A stretch of DNA of 64,000 nucleotides, from assembly GCA_963738325.1 (NCBI GenBank), contig CAVTWD010000012.1, positions 24,786 to 88,785 on the forward strand, in the 5' to 3' direction. The notes beneath the pieces are model-generated. The model was not told the origin of the DNA, searched no databases, and saw nothing but the letters and a program-made list of their open reading frames with translations. This document shows, in pieces, positions 32,724 through 42,537 of this stretch. This DNA is from CAVTWD01 sp963738325 (GTDB lineage: Bacteria; Actinomycetota; Acidimicrobiia; Acidimicrobiales; Ilumatobacteraceae). Every line of letters begins with the position of its first letter. Position 1 is the first letter of the stretch. The position numbers and the translations under genes were made by a program.

Positions 32724-33716
32724 ATGAGCACCAGCCACCACCGACCGACGCCGATCTTCCTCTTCTCGTTGCCACGCTCGGGGTCGACGTTGTGTCAACG
32801 GATCATCGCCACGCACGAGTCGGTGGCCACCGTTAACGAGCCCCACATCCTGCTCCCGATGCTCCATGCGCTGCGCGACGACGAGACGAGGAGCACCTAC
32901 AACCACTTCTACGCGTCGCATGCCATTCAGGACTTCTGCTCCTATCTCCCCCACGGGGAGAACGACTACCTGGCTAGCGTGCGCGACCAGGCGCTCGACC
33001 TCTACGCCCGGGCCAGCCAACACAACGAGCCCTACTTCCTGGACAAGACGCCGAAATACCACTTCATCGCGGAGGAGATCATCACGTTGTTCCCAGAGGG
33101 GAAGTTCGTCTTCCTCTGGCGGAACCCCCTGGCTGTCATCGCCTCACTAGTCCAGACGTGGGGTGGGGGCTACTGGAACGTGCATCACTTCAAGGTCGAC
33201 CTGCTAAAAGGGATCGACAATCTGATCAATGCCTATCTCAAGCACGAACATCAAGTCCACTCTTTTCGCTACGAAGACGCGGTAGCCGAGCCCAAAGCGA
33301 CGTGGAGCCAAGTGTTCGCATACTTGGGGCTTCCCTTCCACGAACAAGCGCTCACAACATTTTCGACTCAGCGGCTGCGCGGTCGAGTGCGGGACCCCAA
33401 CTCTGACCTGGAGGAGTACCAGGTCATCCTCGAGGCTCCGCTCGACAAGTGGCGTACAACTCTGAACAACCCCCTCCGCCGCGCCTGGTGCCGGCGCTAC
33501 CTTCGCTGGCTCGGACACGAGCGGCTCGAAGTCATGGGATATTGCCTCGAAGACCTCTTGGCGGAGCTTGATGGAGTGGAACGCCGCCTCGACCATGTCG
33601 TGACCGACGCGGTGCTCATGCCCATCGGTGCGGCCTACCATACCTTCGAAATCCAGCTCATCAAGCAGAAGGTGAGCGTGTGGCGTCATGGTGAGCCTCT
33701 CTTCATGCATAGCTAG
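32724..33716 (+). CDS. Sulfotransferase family protein
   Basis: The 330-aa product opens with the PAPS 5'-phosphosulfate loop FLFSLPRSGSTLCQRI (residues 10-25). The 3'-phosphate-binding region WRNPLAVIASLVQTW is near 133 and FRYEDAVAEP near 170; this is the usual order in PAPS-dependent sulfotransferases (Sulfotransfer_3 type). It should transfer sulfate to a hydroxyl or amine, and from its context that is likely a surface glycan or glycolipid. The ATG at 32724 has AGGAG about 26 bases upstream and no close ribosome site. Codon usage is less GC-extreme than in the first half of the window. Confidence 0.83.
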   Translation: MSTSHHRPTPIFLFSLPRSGSTLCQRIIATHESVATVNEPHILLPMLHALRDDETRSTYNHFYASHAIQDFCSYLPHGENDYLASVRDQALDLYARASQHNEPYFLDKTPKYHFIAEEIITLFPEGKFVFLWRNPLAVIASLVQTWGGGYWNVHHFKVDLLKGIDNLINAYLKHEHQVHSFRYEDAVAEPKATWSQVFAYLGLPFHEQALTTFSTQRLRGRVRDPNSDLEEYQVILEAPLDKWRTTLNNPLRRAWCRRYLRWLGHERLEVMGYCLEDLLAELDGVERRLDHVVTDAVLMPIGAAYHTFEIQLIKQKVSVWRHGEPLFMHS

Positions 33717-34406
33717 CCCTGATCGCTCAGATACCCGGCATGGCATCAGTGCTCGTAGGACACGGCCCGGCGAGATCCTGAGGACTTTCGTCGGCGGGCT
33801 TGTGCGACTGAATGAAGGTTAGTTGTTGTTCCATATGGAGCCACGTTGCGCGGCTATTTCTAGTCGATCTCGACGAGCCCAGCGCTCGATGCGGGGTTGA
33901 TACAGGCTGTAGGTAGAGGTGCGGCACAACGTGAAGCGGGCGTGGCCGATCGGCCAGCGTTGCACACCGGGGTCTGGTGAGTCGTGGACTCGTCCACAAC
34001 GCGCATGCCGTGGACAGCTTGAAGCGGTCGGTGAGCTTCAGCGGCTCTGCGCGTCGAGCGCTGGGGTGATCGGGGTTCGATAAGGGGGGCACCGCGCGAG
34101 CCGGGGGTCTCGCCGTTCTGCGGATTGGCGGATCGGCAGACGAGGAGGCCCCCTGGCGTGGGCGACGGTATCGAGGAGGTAGGCGCGGCGACCTCTGCAA
34201 TCACACAGTCCGCGTCGGCATCGCTCACCGTGCGGGCCATCGCCGGGCTCGACGAGGTGGCCAACTCATCGCGATCCGATACCGCGTTCGCACACCGCCC
34301 GCATCGTCCCGAATAGGTCGATCGACTCTAGACCTCCTTTCACGCGTCTCTTACCCTGGAGACGGCGGATCTCGACGCGGCGTCGGACGGAGGCGGGCAT
34401 CAACCG
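33717..34406. other. 690-bp region without a recognisable gene
   Basis: No frame here shows known motifs or a good start. Minus-strand frames of 130-157 codons exist (33727-34200, 33860-34264) but lack any recognisable fold, and their codon use looks random. It may be a decayed gene or IS remnant. A 14-base match (CCTCCTTTCACGCG, 34334-34347) to the left end of palindromic repeat copy B is present near its end. Confidence 0.5.
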
Positions 34407-35458
34407 ATGGAGAGAATCGGAATCGCGGTCGTAGGTGGGGGCTACTGGGGGCCCAATCTCGTCCGAAACGTTGTCACGAACCCGGGCTCGTGCTTGCGAT
34501 GGGTCTGTGATCTCGACCGGGAGCGGGCTCAGCAGCTATCGACTCCGTACGCTGGCGCACGCGCCACTACCGATCTTTCTGCCATCCTCGCTGACAACCT
34601 CGTCGACGCCGTCGCGGTCGCCACTCCACCATCGAGCCATGCCGACATCGCGATCCAATGCCTCCGGGCTGGAAAGCACGTTCTCATCGAGAAACCTCTG
34701 GCTGGGTCCGTGCGGGAGGCCGAGCGGATGATCGCGGTCGCTGACGAGCAGGACCGCGTCCTCATGTGCGACCACACGTACTGCTACACGCCCGCGGTCC
34801 AAAGCATCTCACGGCTCGTGAACGAGGGCGTGCTCGGCGACCTCCACTTCGTGGATTCGGTGAGAATCAACCTTGGGCTTGTCCAGGCTGATGTGGACGT
34901 GATCTGGGATCTCGCTCCACACGACCTGTCGGTCCTCGACTACATCCTCCCTGCCGATCGAGGGGTGCGAACAGTAGCCGCGCATGGCGCCGACCCGATC
35001 GGAGCAGGGCACGCCTGCGTTGCGTACCTGACCCTCGGCCTCGCTGGTGGGGCGATCGCCCATGTCCATGTGAACTGGCTGAGCCCGACGAAGGTCCGGA
35101 CGATGATGATTGGTGGATCCCGCCGGACCCTGGTGTGGGACGATTTGAATCCGTCGCAGCGGATCAGCGTGTACGACCGAGGCGTTGATGTGATGGCCAC
35201 GGACGCGAGCATGGAGCAACGGATGCGTCACCAGGTCTCGTACCGTCTCGGCGATATGGTCGCGCCGGCGTTGAGAGAGGCAGAACCGCTCGCCGCTGTC
35301 ATCACCGAGTTCCTCGCTGCCATTCGCGAGGGTCGGGCGCCGGTGACCGACGGACGAGCCGGGCTGCGGGTACTGCGGATGGTGGAGGCAGCCACCAACA
35401 GCCTGGCCCGCGGGGCGCGATGGTTGATCTTCAGTCCTCTGTCCTGGTCGGTGAATGA
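34407..35458 (+). CDS. Gfo/Idh/MocA family NAD-dependent sugar dehydrogenase, with 3' frameshift
   Basis: The protein starts with the Rossmann motif IAVVGGGYWGPNLVRN. It contains AVAVATPPSSHADIAIQCL and the catalytic-region motif KHVLIEKPLAGS near 95, followed by the C-terminal open beta-sheet domain. These are features of nucleotide-sugar 3-dehydrogenases such as WlbA/WbpB. The last residues are shifted: a frame change near 35410-35420 gives a natural end (AMVDLQSSVLVGE) with TGA at 35456-35458, which overlaps the ATG of the next gene. The partner aminotransferase and an acetyltransferase follow, so it probably oxidises C-3 (or C-4) of a UDP/dTDP-sugar ahead of amination. Confidence 0.87.
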
Positions 35459-36661
35459 GACAGTCCATCACCGGAGGTCGACGTACAACGCTCCTGCCGC
35501 GGTCGGGCCCGATGACGCCCTCGCGGGATAAGGGACCGGGGGCTGCGCTTGGCCTGGCATTCATCCCGCTCGTCGACCTCGTGGCTCAACACGCGGAGAT
35601 CGCCGGAGAAGTCCTCGCCGGCTTCGAGCGTGTGCTATCGGAAACGGCCTTCATCGGCGGATCCGACGTCGCCAACTTCGAGCGCGAGTTCGCGGACTTC
35701 GTCGACGTCGACCATTGCATCAGTGTTGCCAACGGAACCGATGCGTTGGAGCTGATTCTCAGAGCGCTCGGCGTTGGCCCAGGCTGCGAAGTGATCTTGC
35801 CTGCGAACACCTTCGTCGCGACCGCCGAAGCCGTGGTCTTGGCCGGAGCTACGCCGGTACTCGTAGACTGCGATCGCAACTACCTCTTGATAGATCCTCA
35901 GAAGGTCGCTGACCGCATCACGTCGCGGACGAGCGCAGTCATTGGTGTCGATCTCTACGGCCAAATCGCGCCGTTCGAGCAGCTAGCGTCGCTCCTGGAG
36001 GACATGGACATCGCACTCGTCGAGGACGCCGCGGAGTCTCAGGGTGCCACACGGGAAGGACGCCCGATCGGCGCCCTTGTCAGGGCTGCGGCAACCAGCT
36101 TCTACCCCGGAAAGAACCTCGGGGCATATGGGGACGCCGGAGCGGTCGTGACGAACGATCCTCACCTGGCCGGCACGATCCGCGCCCTCGCGAACCACGG
36201 CGGTCATTCTAAGTACGAGCACCGGATAGTCGGCCGCAACTCCCGACTCGACACGCTCCAAGCTGTCGTGCTCCGCGCCAAGCTCCGTCAGCTGAGGCGA
36301 TGGAACGACGCCAGGCGGGCGCGGGCGGGGCGGTACCTCGAGGAGTTGGCAGGGGAACCGCACCTCCGGTTACCCGAGACGATGCCGGGCAACGAGCACG
36401 TGTGGCACTTGTTCGTCACGGAGACTGACGATCGAGATCGGGTGCTCGACGCGCTCAACCGAGCGCGGCATAGGGGCGGGGCTCCATTACCCGAAGCCAA
36501 TCCACCTCACCGAGGCCTTCGCGTACCTCGATTACGGGGTGGGTGACTTCCCGGTTGCAGAGGCCGCGGCCACCAGGATCTTGAGCCTGCCTCTTCATCC
36601 TCACCTCACGGCGGAACAACAACAACGAGTCATCACTTCCGTACGCGAGGGATTCGCGTGA
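35455..36661 (+). CDS. DegT/DnrJ/EryC1/StrS sugar aminotransferase, with frameshift
   Basis: A PLP enzyme that aminates keto-sugars. It shows the N-terminal IPLVDLVAQHAEIAGEVL, the substrate loop SVANGTDALELILRALG, VEDAAESQGA, and the PLP Lys in FYPGKNLGAYGDAGAV. The C-terminus is in another frame after an extra base at about 36463-36467, giving IGAGLHYPKPIHLTEAFAYL and the stop at 36659-36661; with it the length (about 400 aa including a possible long N-terminus) fits. The ATG at 35455 overlaps the previous stop, so it is coupled to the dehydrogenase. Together they should produce an amino sugar. Confidence 0.9.
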
Positions 36662-36788
36662 GCCGCCAGGCAGTCGCCGACCCGGCGTGCACGATGCTCA
36701 GGTGTTCGGCGGCTGCACCTCAGCTGGACGCGAGCCGGGCGGGCGCGTACATAGATCCGGGAGATGCCCTGCGAGGAGAGGTGGGCCC

Positions 36789-37316
36789 ATGGACTGTGAG
36801 ATGAAGGCTGAACCACTGCCGGGGCCAATGGGTGCGCGACGGGTGCCGTATGACGAGCGCTTCCTCGAGGCCTCCTACGAATGGCTCAACGACCCGGAGC
36901 TGCGTGCACTCATGGACGCCGAAGCTCCCACGACGCAGTCGCAACGAGCGTGGTACGAGGCGATTCCAACTCGGCCCGGCTACGTGATCTGGGGCGTAGC
37001 TGTACACGACCGGCCGGCGGGCTACATCCAGCTGAAGCGCCTTGACGAGCCCCAACAGATCCCCCTGGCTGGGGTCCTGTTGGCCGACCGAAGCCTCTGG
37101 GGATGGGGTGTCGCCAAATGGGCGTACATAGAGCTGTGTCGTGAGGTCGTCGCCCGCGAGAAGACGCTCCTTGGCGGCATCGTCCTCCTCACCAACACGC
37201 GCTCGCGGCACGCATGGGCCCGGCTGGGCGTCCTCGACACCGAACCCAACGGCGATCACATGTTCATCGTCGCCAATCCGACCCGCTACCTCGAGCAGCA
37301 CGGCATCGCCGTGTGA
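36789..37316 (+). CDS. GNAT family acetyltransferase
   Basis: A 175-aa protein of the GNAT (RimJ/RimL-like) type, with the N-terminal VPYDERFLEASYEWLNDPEL, the central strand pair around VIWGVAVHDRPAGYIQLKRL, and the acetyl-CoA loop region LWGWGVAKWAYIELC. The ATG at 36789 is preceded by GGAGAGG at 8-10 bases. It follows the dehydrogenase and aminotransferase genes and may acetylate the amino sugar they make, a job done by left-handed beta-helix or GNAT enzymes in known pathways. Confidence 0.72.
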   Translation: MDCEMKAEPLPGPMGARRVPYDERFLEASYEWLNDPELRALMDAEAPTTQSQRAWYEAIPTRPGYVIWGVAVHDRPAGYIQLKRLDEPQQIPLAGVLLADRSLWGWGVAKWAYIELCREVVAREKTLLGGIVLLTNTRSRHAWARLGVLDTEPNGDHMFIVANPTRYLEQHGIAV

Positions 37317-37462
37317 CCAGCAGCTCGCACATGCGCGTAGGGTTGATCTCCACAGCGGCTCTCAGGATCGATAGGCGTCAGAACCCTCCGATTCTCAGAG
37401 CCCTGTGCCGCGCCTGGTGGATCCCCTACACCCCACCTGGGGTGGAATGCCCTTGTATGTGC

Positions 37463-38700
37463 TCAGGCCACTGGCCGGATGGCGACTTGGTAGCCGAGTG
37501 TTCGAGTTGGCGCGCGAGGTGGCGCGCTCGCCGTTGTGGCTCGTCCCGGCGTGCGAAATAGTCGCCACCCAGTTCGCGGTAGGTCTCGCCGGTGGCGAGC
37601 ATGTGCCAGGCGGCCACGACCATGGTGTGGGCGACGGCGATCGTGGCTCGTTGGGGCCCGCGTCGTGCCGCGAGGCGTCGGCACTGGGCGCCCACATAGG
37701 TGTTCCGGGTGCGTGCCCCCGCGAGCGCGGCTTCGGTGAGCGCGCGGCCAAGCCAGGCGTTGCCGGTCACGGTGCCGGCCGGTCGTCGTTTGCCGGCAGA
37801 TTCGTGCGTGCCGGGCGCGACACCCGCCCATGAGGCGAGATGCGCGGCGGTAGGGAACACGGTCATGTCGCCCGCCGGTCTCGGCGATGAACACTTCGGC
37901 CGTGAGGCGTCCCCAACCGGGGATCTGCGTGAGGAGCGTGATCGCTGGTTGGAACTCGACGAGGCGCTCGGCGATCTGTGACGAGAGCCCGGCGATGGCC
38001 TGCTCCAAGAACGCGATGTGATGCATTGCACGCTGGGCAACGACTCCATGGTGTGCGTGGAAGTTGCCGTCGAGTGCGAGTGCCAGCGCGTCGATCTTCG
38101 AGCGCATCCTGCTCTTGGCCATGTCGGCGAGCACCGCCAGGTCCCGTTCGCCAGCGATCAGGGCCCTCACCATCGCCTGGGCCGATCGTGACCACGTGCC
38201 CGACGCGACCCGAACTCAGCTTGATGCCGGCGTCCTGGAGGATCTTCTCGAGTCGTTGGATCTCCCTGGTGCGAGCGTCGATCTGTGTCTTGCGATAGCG
38301 AGTCAGCTCTCGCAACTCTCGACCTGATCGCGGGTGGAGGCACGTAGCTCGGTCGCACCATGCCGTGGGCGGCGACATCGGCGAGCCACTCGGCGTCGGA
38401 CACATCGGTCTTGCGGCCGGGCACCCGCTTGACGTGCATCGCGTTCACCAGCCACAGCTCCGGCACCTTGCCCTCGAGCGTGTAGTCCACCGAGCGCCAG
38501 TACACGCCAGTCGATTCGAGCACGGCGGTCGAGACGTCGTTCTCCACCAGCCACGCCGCAGGTTCGGCGAGCTAACTCGTCATCGTCGAGAACGACCGTT
38601 TCGTCGTGCGGGTTCGCCTGCCGTCGCTGGACCGGATGCACGCCAGCACCAGATCGCGGTGCGCGTCGAGCCCGGCGACCCGGGTCCTGATTGTCTGCAT
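37463..38700 (-). pseudogene. IS110-family transposase, broken (copy 1)
   Basis: The minus strand holds all parts of an IS110 DEDD transposase, but in several frames. They are RVAGLDAHRDLVLACI at the start (ATG 38700, GGAGG upstream), ESTGVYWRSVDYTLEG and PGRKTDVSDAEWLADV, LTRYRKTQIDARTREIQRLE, RMRSKIDALALALDG, and the transposase_20 domain (FIAETGGDMTVFP-like, LASWAGVAPGTHESAGKRR, TGETYRELGGDYF). At least four frame changes and one in-frame stop are needed to join them. The element separates the amino-sugar genes from the FemAB-like gene. Confidence 0.88.
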
Positions 38701-38982
38701 CGTCGCCTCCTTCCGGCTGGACCGGTCCGGGGAGGGACGAGGAAGAAACGGAAACTGGGGTTCGCGCTCGTAGCGGCACACGTCGATCCCCCGGGCCCCG
38801 CACCAAGCTCAATACGAGTTCAACGACTCACAGTGGGGACGGTGACCGCGCGCGGGCCGGCCACAACAGCATTCCATCCCACCCCGATGCCGCCGACCGG
38901 CCGCATGCCAGCTCAGATCCGAAGCGCAGGTAATCCTCCCCGGTCCTACGACAATCGGTCGGGGACCCTCCGATCACGACGG

Positions 38983-39972
38983 CTACGCGAGTCGTCCGAC
39001 AGTCCCTGTCTCGGGGCAATTCAGGTCGAGTGTGAAGGTCTCGTACAGGGTGGAGCCAGCCCCGAAGGACTGCTTGAACTGATGGAGGCCTGAGTTGAGC
39101 TGGCGTCCCTGGTGCTCGGTGCTTATCCCGAAGTCGAACCATTCCGCACCCGCTCCGGCGGCGAGACCGACAAGTGATTCGATGAGGAGGTCCATCGCCG
39201 CCATCTCACGACCTTCTGTCGAGCTGGCGAGATACTGCGTATGCCACAGCCGATCGTGAACGAAGCTCACGGCGCCCGCGGTGAGAACTTCGCCCCTGAA
39301 GATGCCGTGGCATTTCACCCGAGCCGGGAACAAACACCGAAGGTGCTCGATCTCGGACAGCGAATGCGTCGGATCCACGCCGTGGCGGGTGGCGAGGACC
39401 TCCTCGAGCACGGGCCAGTACTCGTCAAACATCGCCTCGCGGAACCTCCCGCCAAGCCGCTCGCACCGCCGCAGCCCGCGTCGTCGTAGCTGGGAAACCC
39501 GACCGCGGTTCGAGAGCTGGAAGGCTGTGCTCAGGTCGACACGACTACGCCGCGCTTCTAGCCGGAACAAGGCATACGTGTCGTCCTGAGCAGGAAACCG
39601 GTGGTACATCGGTGGCACCGCCCGATACACGAGTCGTTCGTAGCCCTGGTTGGCGAAGGCGGCCGCTATGTCCCTGACGTACTCCACGATGTCCGCAGCG
39701 CTGCTCTGTCCGTCCCACACGAGCCCGCCGAACGTCGCTCCGGGATGGGTGACGATCGTTGACGAGTCTGCGGCAGAGATGGCAGCAGGCATGACTGCGA
39801 GCAGCCGGCCTTCAGCCGACCGCACTGTCAGCGACATGTCCCGAAACCGGGAGCCATGGTAGCCGAGAAAACGCCGCGTATGCAGAAACGTGCCGTTCAA
39901 CGAGTTCTCCACGAAGGCGTCCCACTCGACCATCTCTGACTCGGCGAGCCAGCTCACAACATGGTCACTCAT
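38983..39972 (-). CDS. FemAB/GNAT-like (BioF2-type) acyl or aminoacyl transferase
   Basis: The 329-aa protein has the double-GNAT pattern of the PF13480-type family. It has an N-terminal WDAFVENSLNGTFLHTRRFLGYH, a central VDLSTAFQLSNRGRVSQLRRRG, and a C-terminal CHGIFRGEVLTAGAVSFV with WFDFGISTEHQGRQLN. Such proteins occur in polysaccharide clusters and attach amino acids or acyl groups to sugars; the FemX/Lif peptidoglycan enzymes are distant relatives. ATG at 39972; 135 bases separate it from the GT2 gene upstream on the same strand. No frameshift is seen. Confidence 0.75.
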   Translation of the reverse strand: MSDHVVSWLAESEMVEWDAFVENSLNGTFLHTRRFLGYHGSRFRDMSLTVRSAEGRLLAVMPAAISAADSSTIVTHPGATFGGLVWDGQSSAADIVEYVRDIAAAFANQGYERLVYRAVPPMYHRFPAQDDTYALFRLEARRSRVDLSTAFQLSNRGRVSQLRRRGLRRCERLGGRFREAMFDEYWPVLEEVLATRHGVDPTHSLSEIEHLRCLFPARVKCHGIFRGEVLTAGAVSFVHDRLWHTQYLASSTEGREMAAMDLLIESLVGLAAGAGAEWFDFGISTEHQGRQLNSGLHQFKQSFGAGSTLYETFTLDLNCPETGTVGRLA

Positions 39973-40106
39973 TGCACACCTCGACTCCACCGCTCACGTC
40001 GACTGTTCTTCCCCTCTGTGGACGCCTGAGCTGCGCGGTGGAGATGGTTCTTCCGCGAGCCGCAAGTGGGCCCCGCTTCGCAGACTCTCCTCAACAGCCA
40101 CCTCGG

Positions 40107-41183
40107 CTAGATCCCGAGCCACTGCGACAAGTACCAGTGAGCGCGATCTCGGATGTCCTTCGAGAGGCGGTCTGCACGTTCGCGCGCCGCGACCGCCACG
40201 CCGCCGTCGCCAGCCAAGCGGTGCTCGAGATAGCGCCAGCGACCGCTCAGCTCGACGCCCGGGTCAAGGTCGCGAGCGAGAGCCATGAATCGCTGCGCCT
40301 CGTCGATCTCCTGTCGCTCTATTGCCCCAGCCGCGTTCCGCATCGCCTTCCGACAGATGCTCCGAAAGGCCACCTTCCGGAGCCGGTTGCGATCGGGAAG
40401 AAGACCATCATCCTCGCCTCCGAGAGCCACAGCGAATGCATCTCGTCGGCTGGTTAGCTCTCGCCATGCACCGGCAAAGGTCGTCTGGGACATGTTCTTC
40501 CCGTGCACACGGTAGTAGGCTTGATACGCGCCGTTGATCCGGGCGACGTCGGACACCTTTGCCGCCCGCAGCCAGTACTCCATGTCGTTGGACTGCGGGA
40601 GATCCGGATGCGACAGGCCGATTTGACGGGGAATGGAACTGCGCATTACGACTTCGGGCGACAGGATGAAGTTACGACCGGCCCGACACACCCACCGGAT
40701 CCACTCTCGGCCATCGAAGAGCGTCCACGATTGAGATCCCGCCAGCCGCGGGGGTGGAGTCGACTCACCATAGTGAAGCTTGGTCTTGCCATACACGAAA
40801 CCAACCGACGGATTCGCCTCAAGTATGGCCGTGGCTCTTGGCAGGGCTCCCGGCGCGAGAGCATCGTCAGCGGAAATCAGGGTGAAGTATTCCGCCGTGA
40901 CGAGCTCGAAGCAGTGGTTGGCCGTGGCGATATGCCCCATGTTGCGGCTGTGCTGGACTACCTGGACGCGAGAATCTTCCTCCGCCAGTCTCCGCGCGAC
41001 CTCCGCGCTGCCATCGGTCGAGGCATCGTCGATGATCACCACATCGACCGCGACAGCAGGCTGGTCCAAGGCACTCTTGACGCAGTCAGGCAGAAACCGT
41101 CCGTAATTGTAGCAAGGAATCACAACCGAGATGCGTGGCGCGGGATGGTCTCCCGTGCTCCTCGGCGGCAACTTCACTCGCAC
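40107..41183 (-). CDS. Glycosyltransferase family 2
   Basis: The 358-aa enzyme has the GT2 nucleotide-sugar fold: ISVVIPCYNYGRFLPDCVKSAL, VVIIDDASTDGSAEVA, and the metal-binding motif in FTLISADDALAPGAL, where ADD stands for DXD. These are followed by a long helical C-terminus. No membrane spans are evident, so it acts at the cytosolic face. The start at GTG 41183 is 6 bases after a TAGAGT box. The sugar and acceptor are unknown; neighbouring genes indicate surface polysaccharide assembly. Confidence 0.85.
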   Translation of the reverse strand: MRVKLPPRSTGDHPAPRISVVIPCYNYGRFLPDCVKSALDQPAVAVDVVIIDDASTDGSAEVARRLAEEDSRVQVVQHSRNMGHIATANHCFELVTAEYFTLISADDALAPGALPRATAILEANPSVGFVYGKTKLHYGESTPPPRLAGSQSWTLFDGREWIRWVCRAGRNFILSPEVVMRSSIPRQIGLSHPDLPQSNDMEYWLRAAKVSDVARINGAYQAYYRVHGKNMSQTTFAGAWRELTSRRDAFAVALGGEDDGLLPDRNRLRKVAFRSICRKAMRNAAGAIERQEIDEAQRFMALARDLDPGVELSGRWRYLEHRLAGDGGVAVAARERADRLSKDIRDRAHWYLSQWLGI

Positions 41184-41249
41184 TTGGGAACTCTACGACG
41201 AGAGAGCCTTCTTTGCCTTAGGTCCATTGGCTCATCGTCCCGGTGGGGG

Positions 41250-42534
41250 TTAGCCGAGCGGTGAGATGGTCGAGCCAGGCTCCACGGGGTTCCATTCGAG
41301 AGGGAGAGGACCGGCAAGCGCTGGCGAGGCCCCCATGCTCTCGTCGTAGGCTGCGGCGTACACGCGTTCCGTCGCATCGACCATGGCATCGAGGGAGTAG
41401 AATTGCTCGACGGCCCTACGGCCTTCGAGCGCAAGTTGCTCAGCCCAGACCGGGTTGGCCAGCATCGAGCCCACGGCTCGCGCCATGGCATGTGGCTCGC
41501 CAGCGGGGACCACGAGTCCCGACGACCCATGTCGGACGGCTGAGCGGACGAGCCCAACTGGCGTCGCCACAACCGGTCGACCGCAGGCCATCGCCTCGAG
41601 AATGGTGTAAGGGCCCGCCTCGGACAGTGAGGGCATCACGAAAACGCTCATGGCCCTCACCAGGCCCGCGATGTCAGCCCGCTGGCCGGCGAATACGACC
41701 CTGGAGGAAAGGCCCAGCCTCCTGACCATCGATTCGAGCTCCGTTCGCAGCGCGCCCTCACCCACAATGAGGAAAACGAACCGACCGGTCCATTTCCGCG
41801 ACGACCGCCGCCATCTCGACGAAGCGTGAAACGCCCTTCCTATGCTCGTTGAGGCTGGACACCGTGCCAACGATTGGCCGAGCCGGGTCGATTCCGAATT
41901 CCCTGCACACGTCGACCGGCCTCACTGTCGGTGAGAAATGCTCGGTGTCGACACCATGCTCGACGACGGTGAGACGTTCCGGGCTCCGTCCCAGGTGCTG
42001 GAGATGCTTGTTCCGGGTCTCCTCCGAGGGGCATATGACGGAGGAGTAATGTCTGTCCCTCAGTCTGACCCGCACAGGATCAGACGCCGCGAGTGGAAGA
42101 ATGGGGGGATTGTGCTCCGTGCGGACGATGGCGCGCACGCCCGCCACCCGTGCCGCGCCAAGAACAAGGTCACCACCCCAGTGGGTAGCGTAGTGCGTAT
42201 GCAAGATGGCGTCGCGGTGGAACCGCAAGATGCCAACCAGCGCCTGCACACGGCGAACGGCACCAAGTCGAGACTCGGCACGCTCGGGGATGGCTCTGAC
42301 GGTAACACCGCACGAAGCCAGCTCGCGCCGGAGACCCGCGATGGCGTTGCGATCATCGCAGATGGCGGTGACCGTGTAACCGCGATGGACTAGTCCATCG
42401 CCCAATCGTATGAGGTGCTCCTCCATGCCACGCATTTCGTAGCTGGCAGAGAACAGCACAACGGGCACCCCGGTCGAGGCGCCCAGTTGCCTTCGCCGTG
42501 ACATCAACTGGCCCTCCGCCGGTGCCATTCGCAT
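41250..42534 (-). CDS. Glycosyltransferase family 4, with frameshift
   Basis: A GT-B enzyme in two frames. The first part has VVLFSASYEMRGMEEHLIRL, HTHYATHWGGDLVLG and VEHGVDTEHFSP. After a frame change near 41770-41790 the second part continues with FLIVGEGALRTELESMVRRLG and the retaining motif SEAGPYTILEAMACGRPVVAT. Restored length is about 425 aa, usual for GT4. The ATG at 42504 is an alternative start to the one at 42534. It lies between two GT2 genes on the same strand and probably adds a sugar in the same polymer. Confidence 0.83.
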
Positions 42535-42537
42535 AGG

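Noticed and set aside
33727..34264. Overlapping minus-strand frames of 134-157 codons
   Set aside because: No recognisable motif, no ribosome binding site and no codon bias like the true genes.
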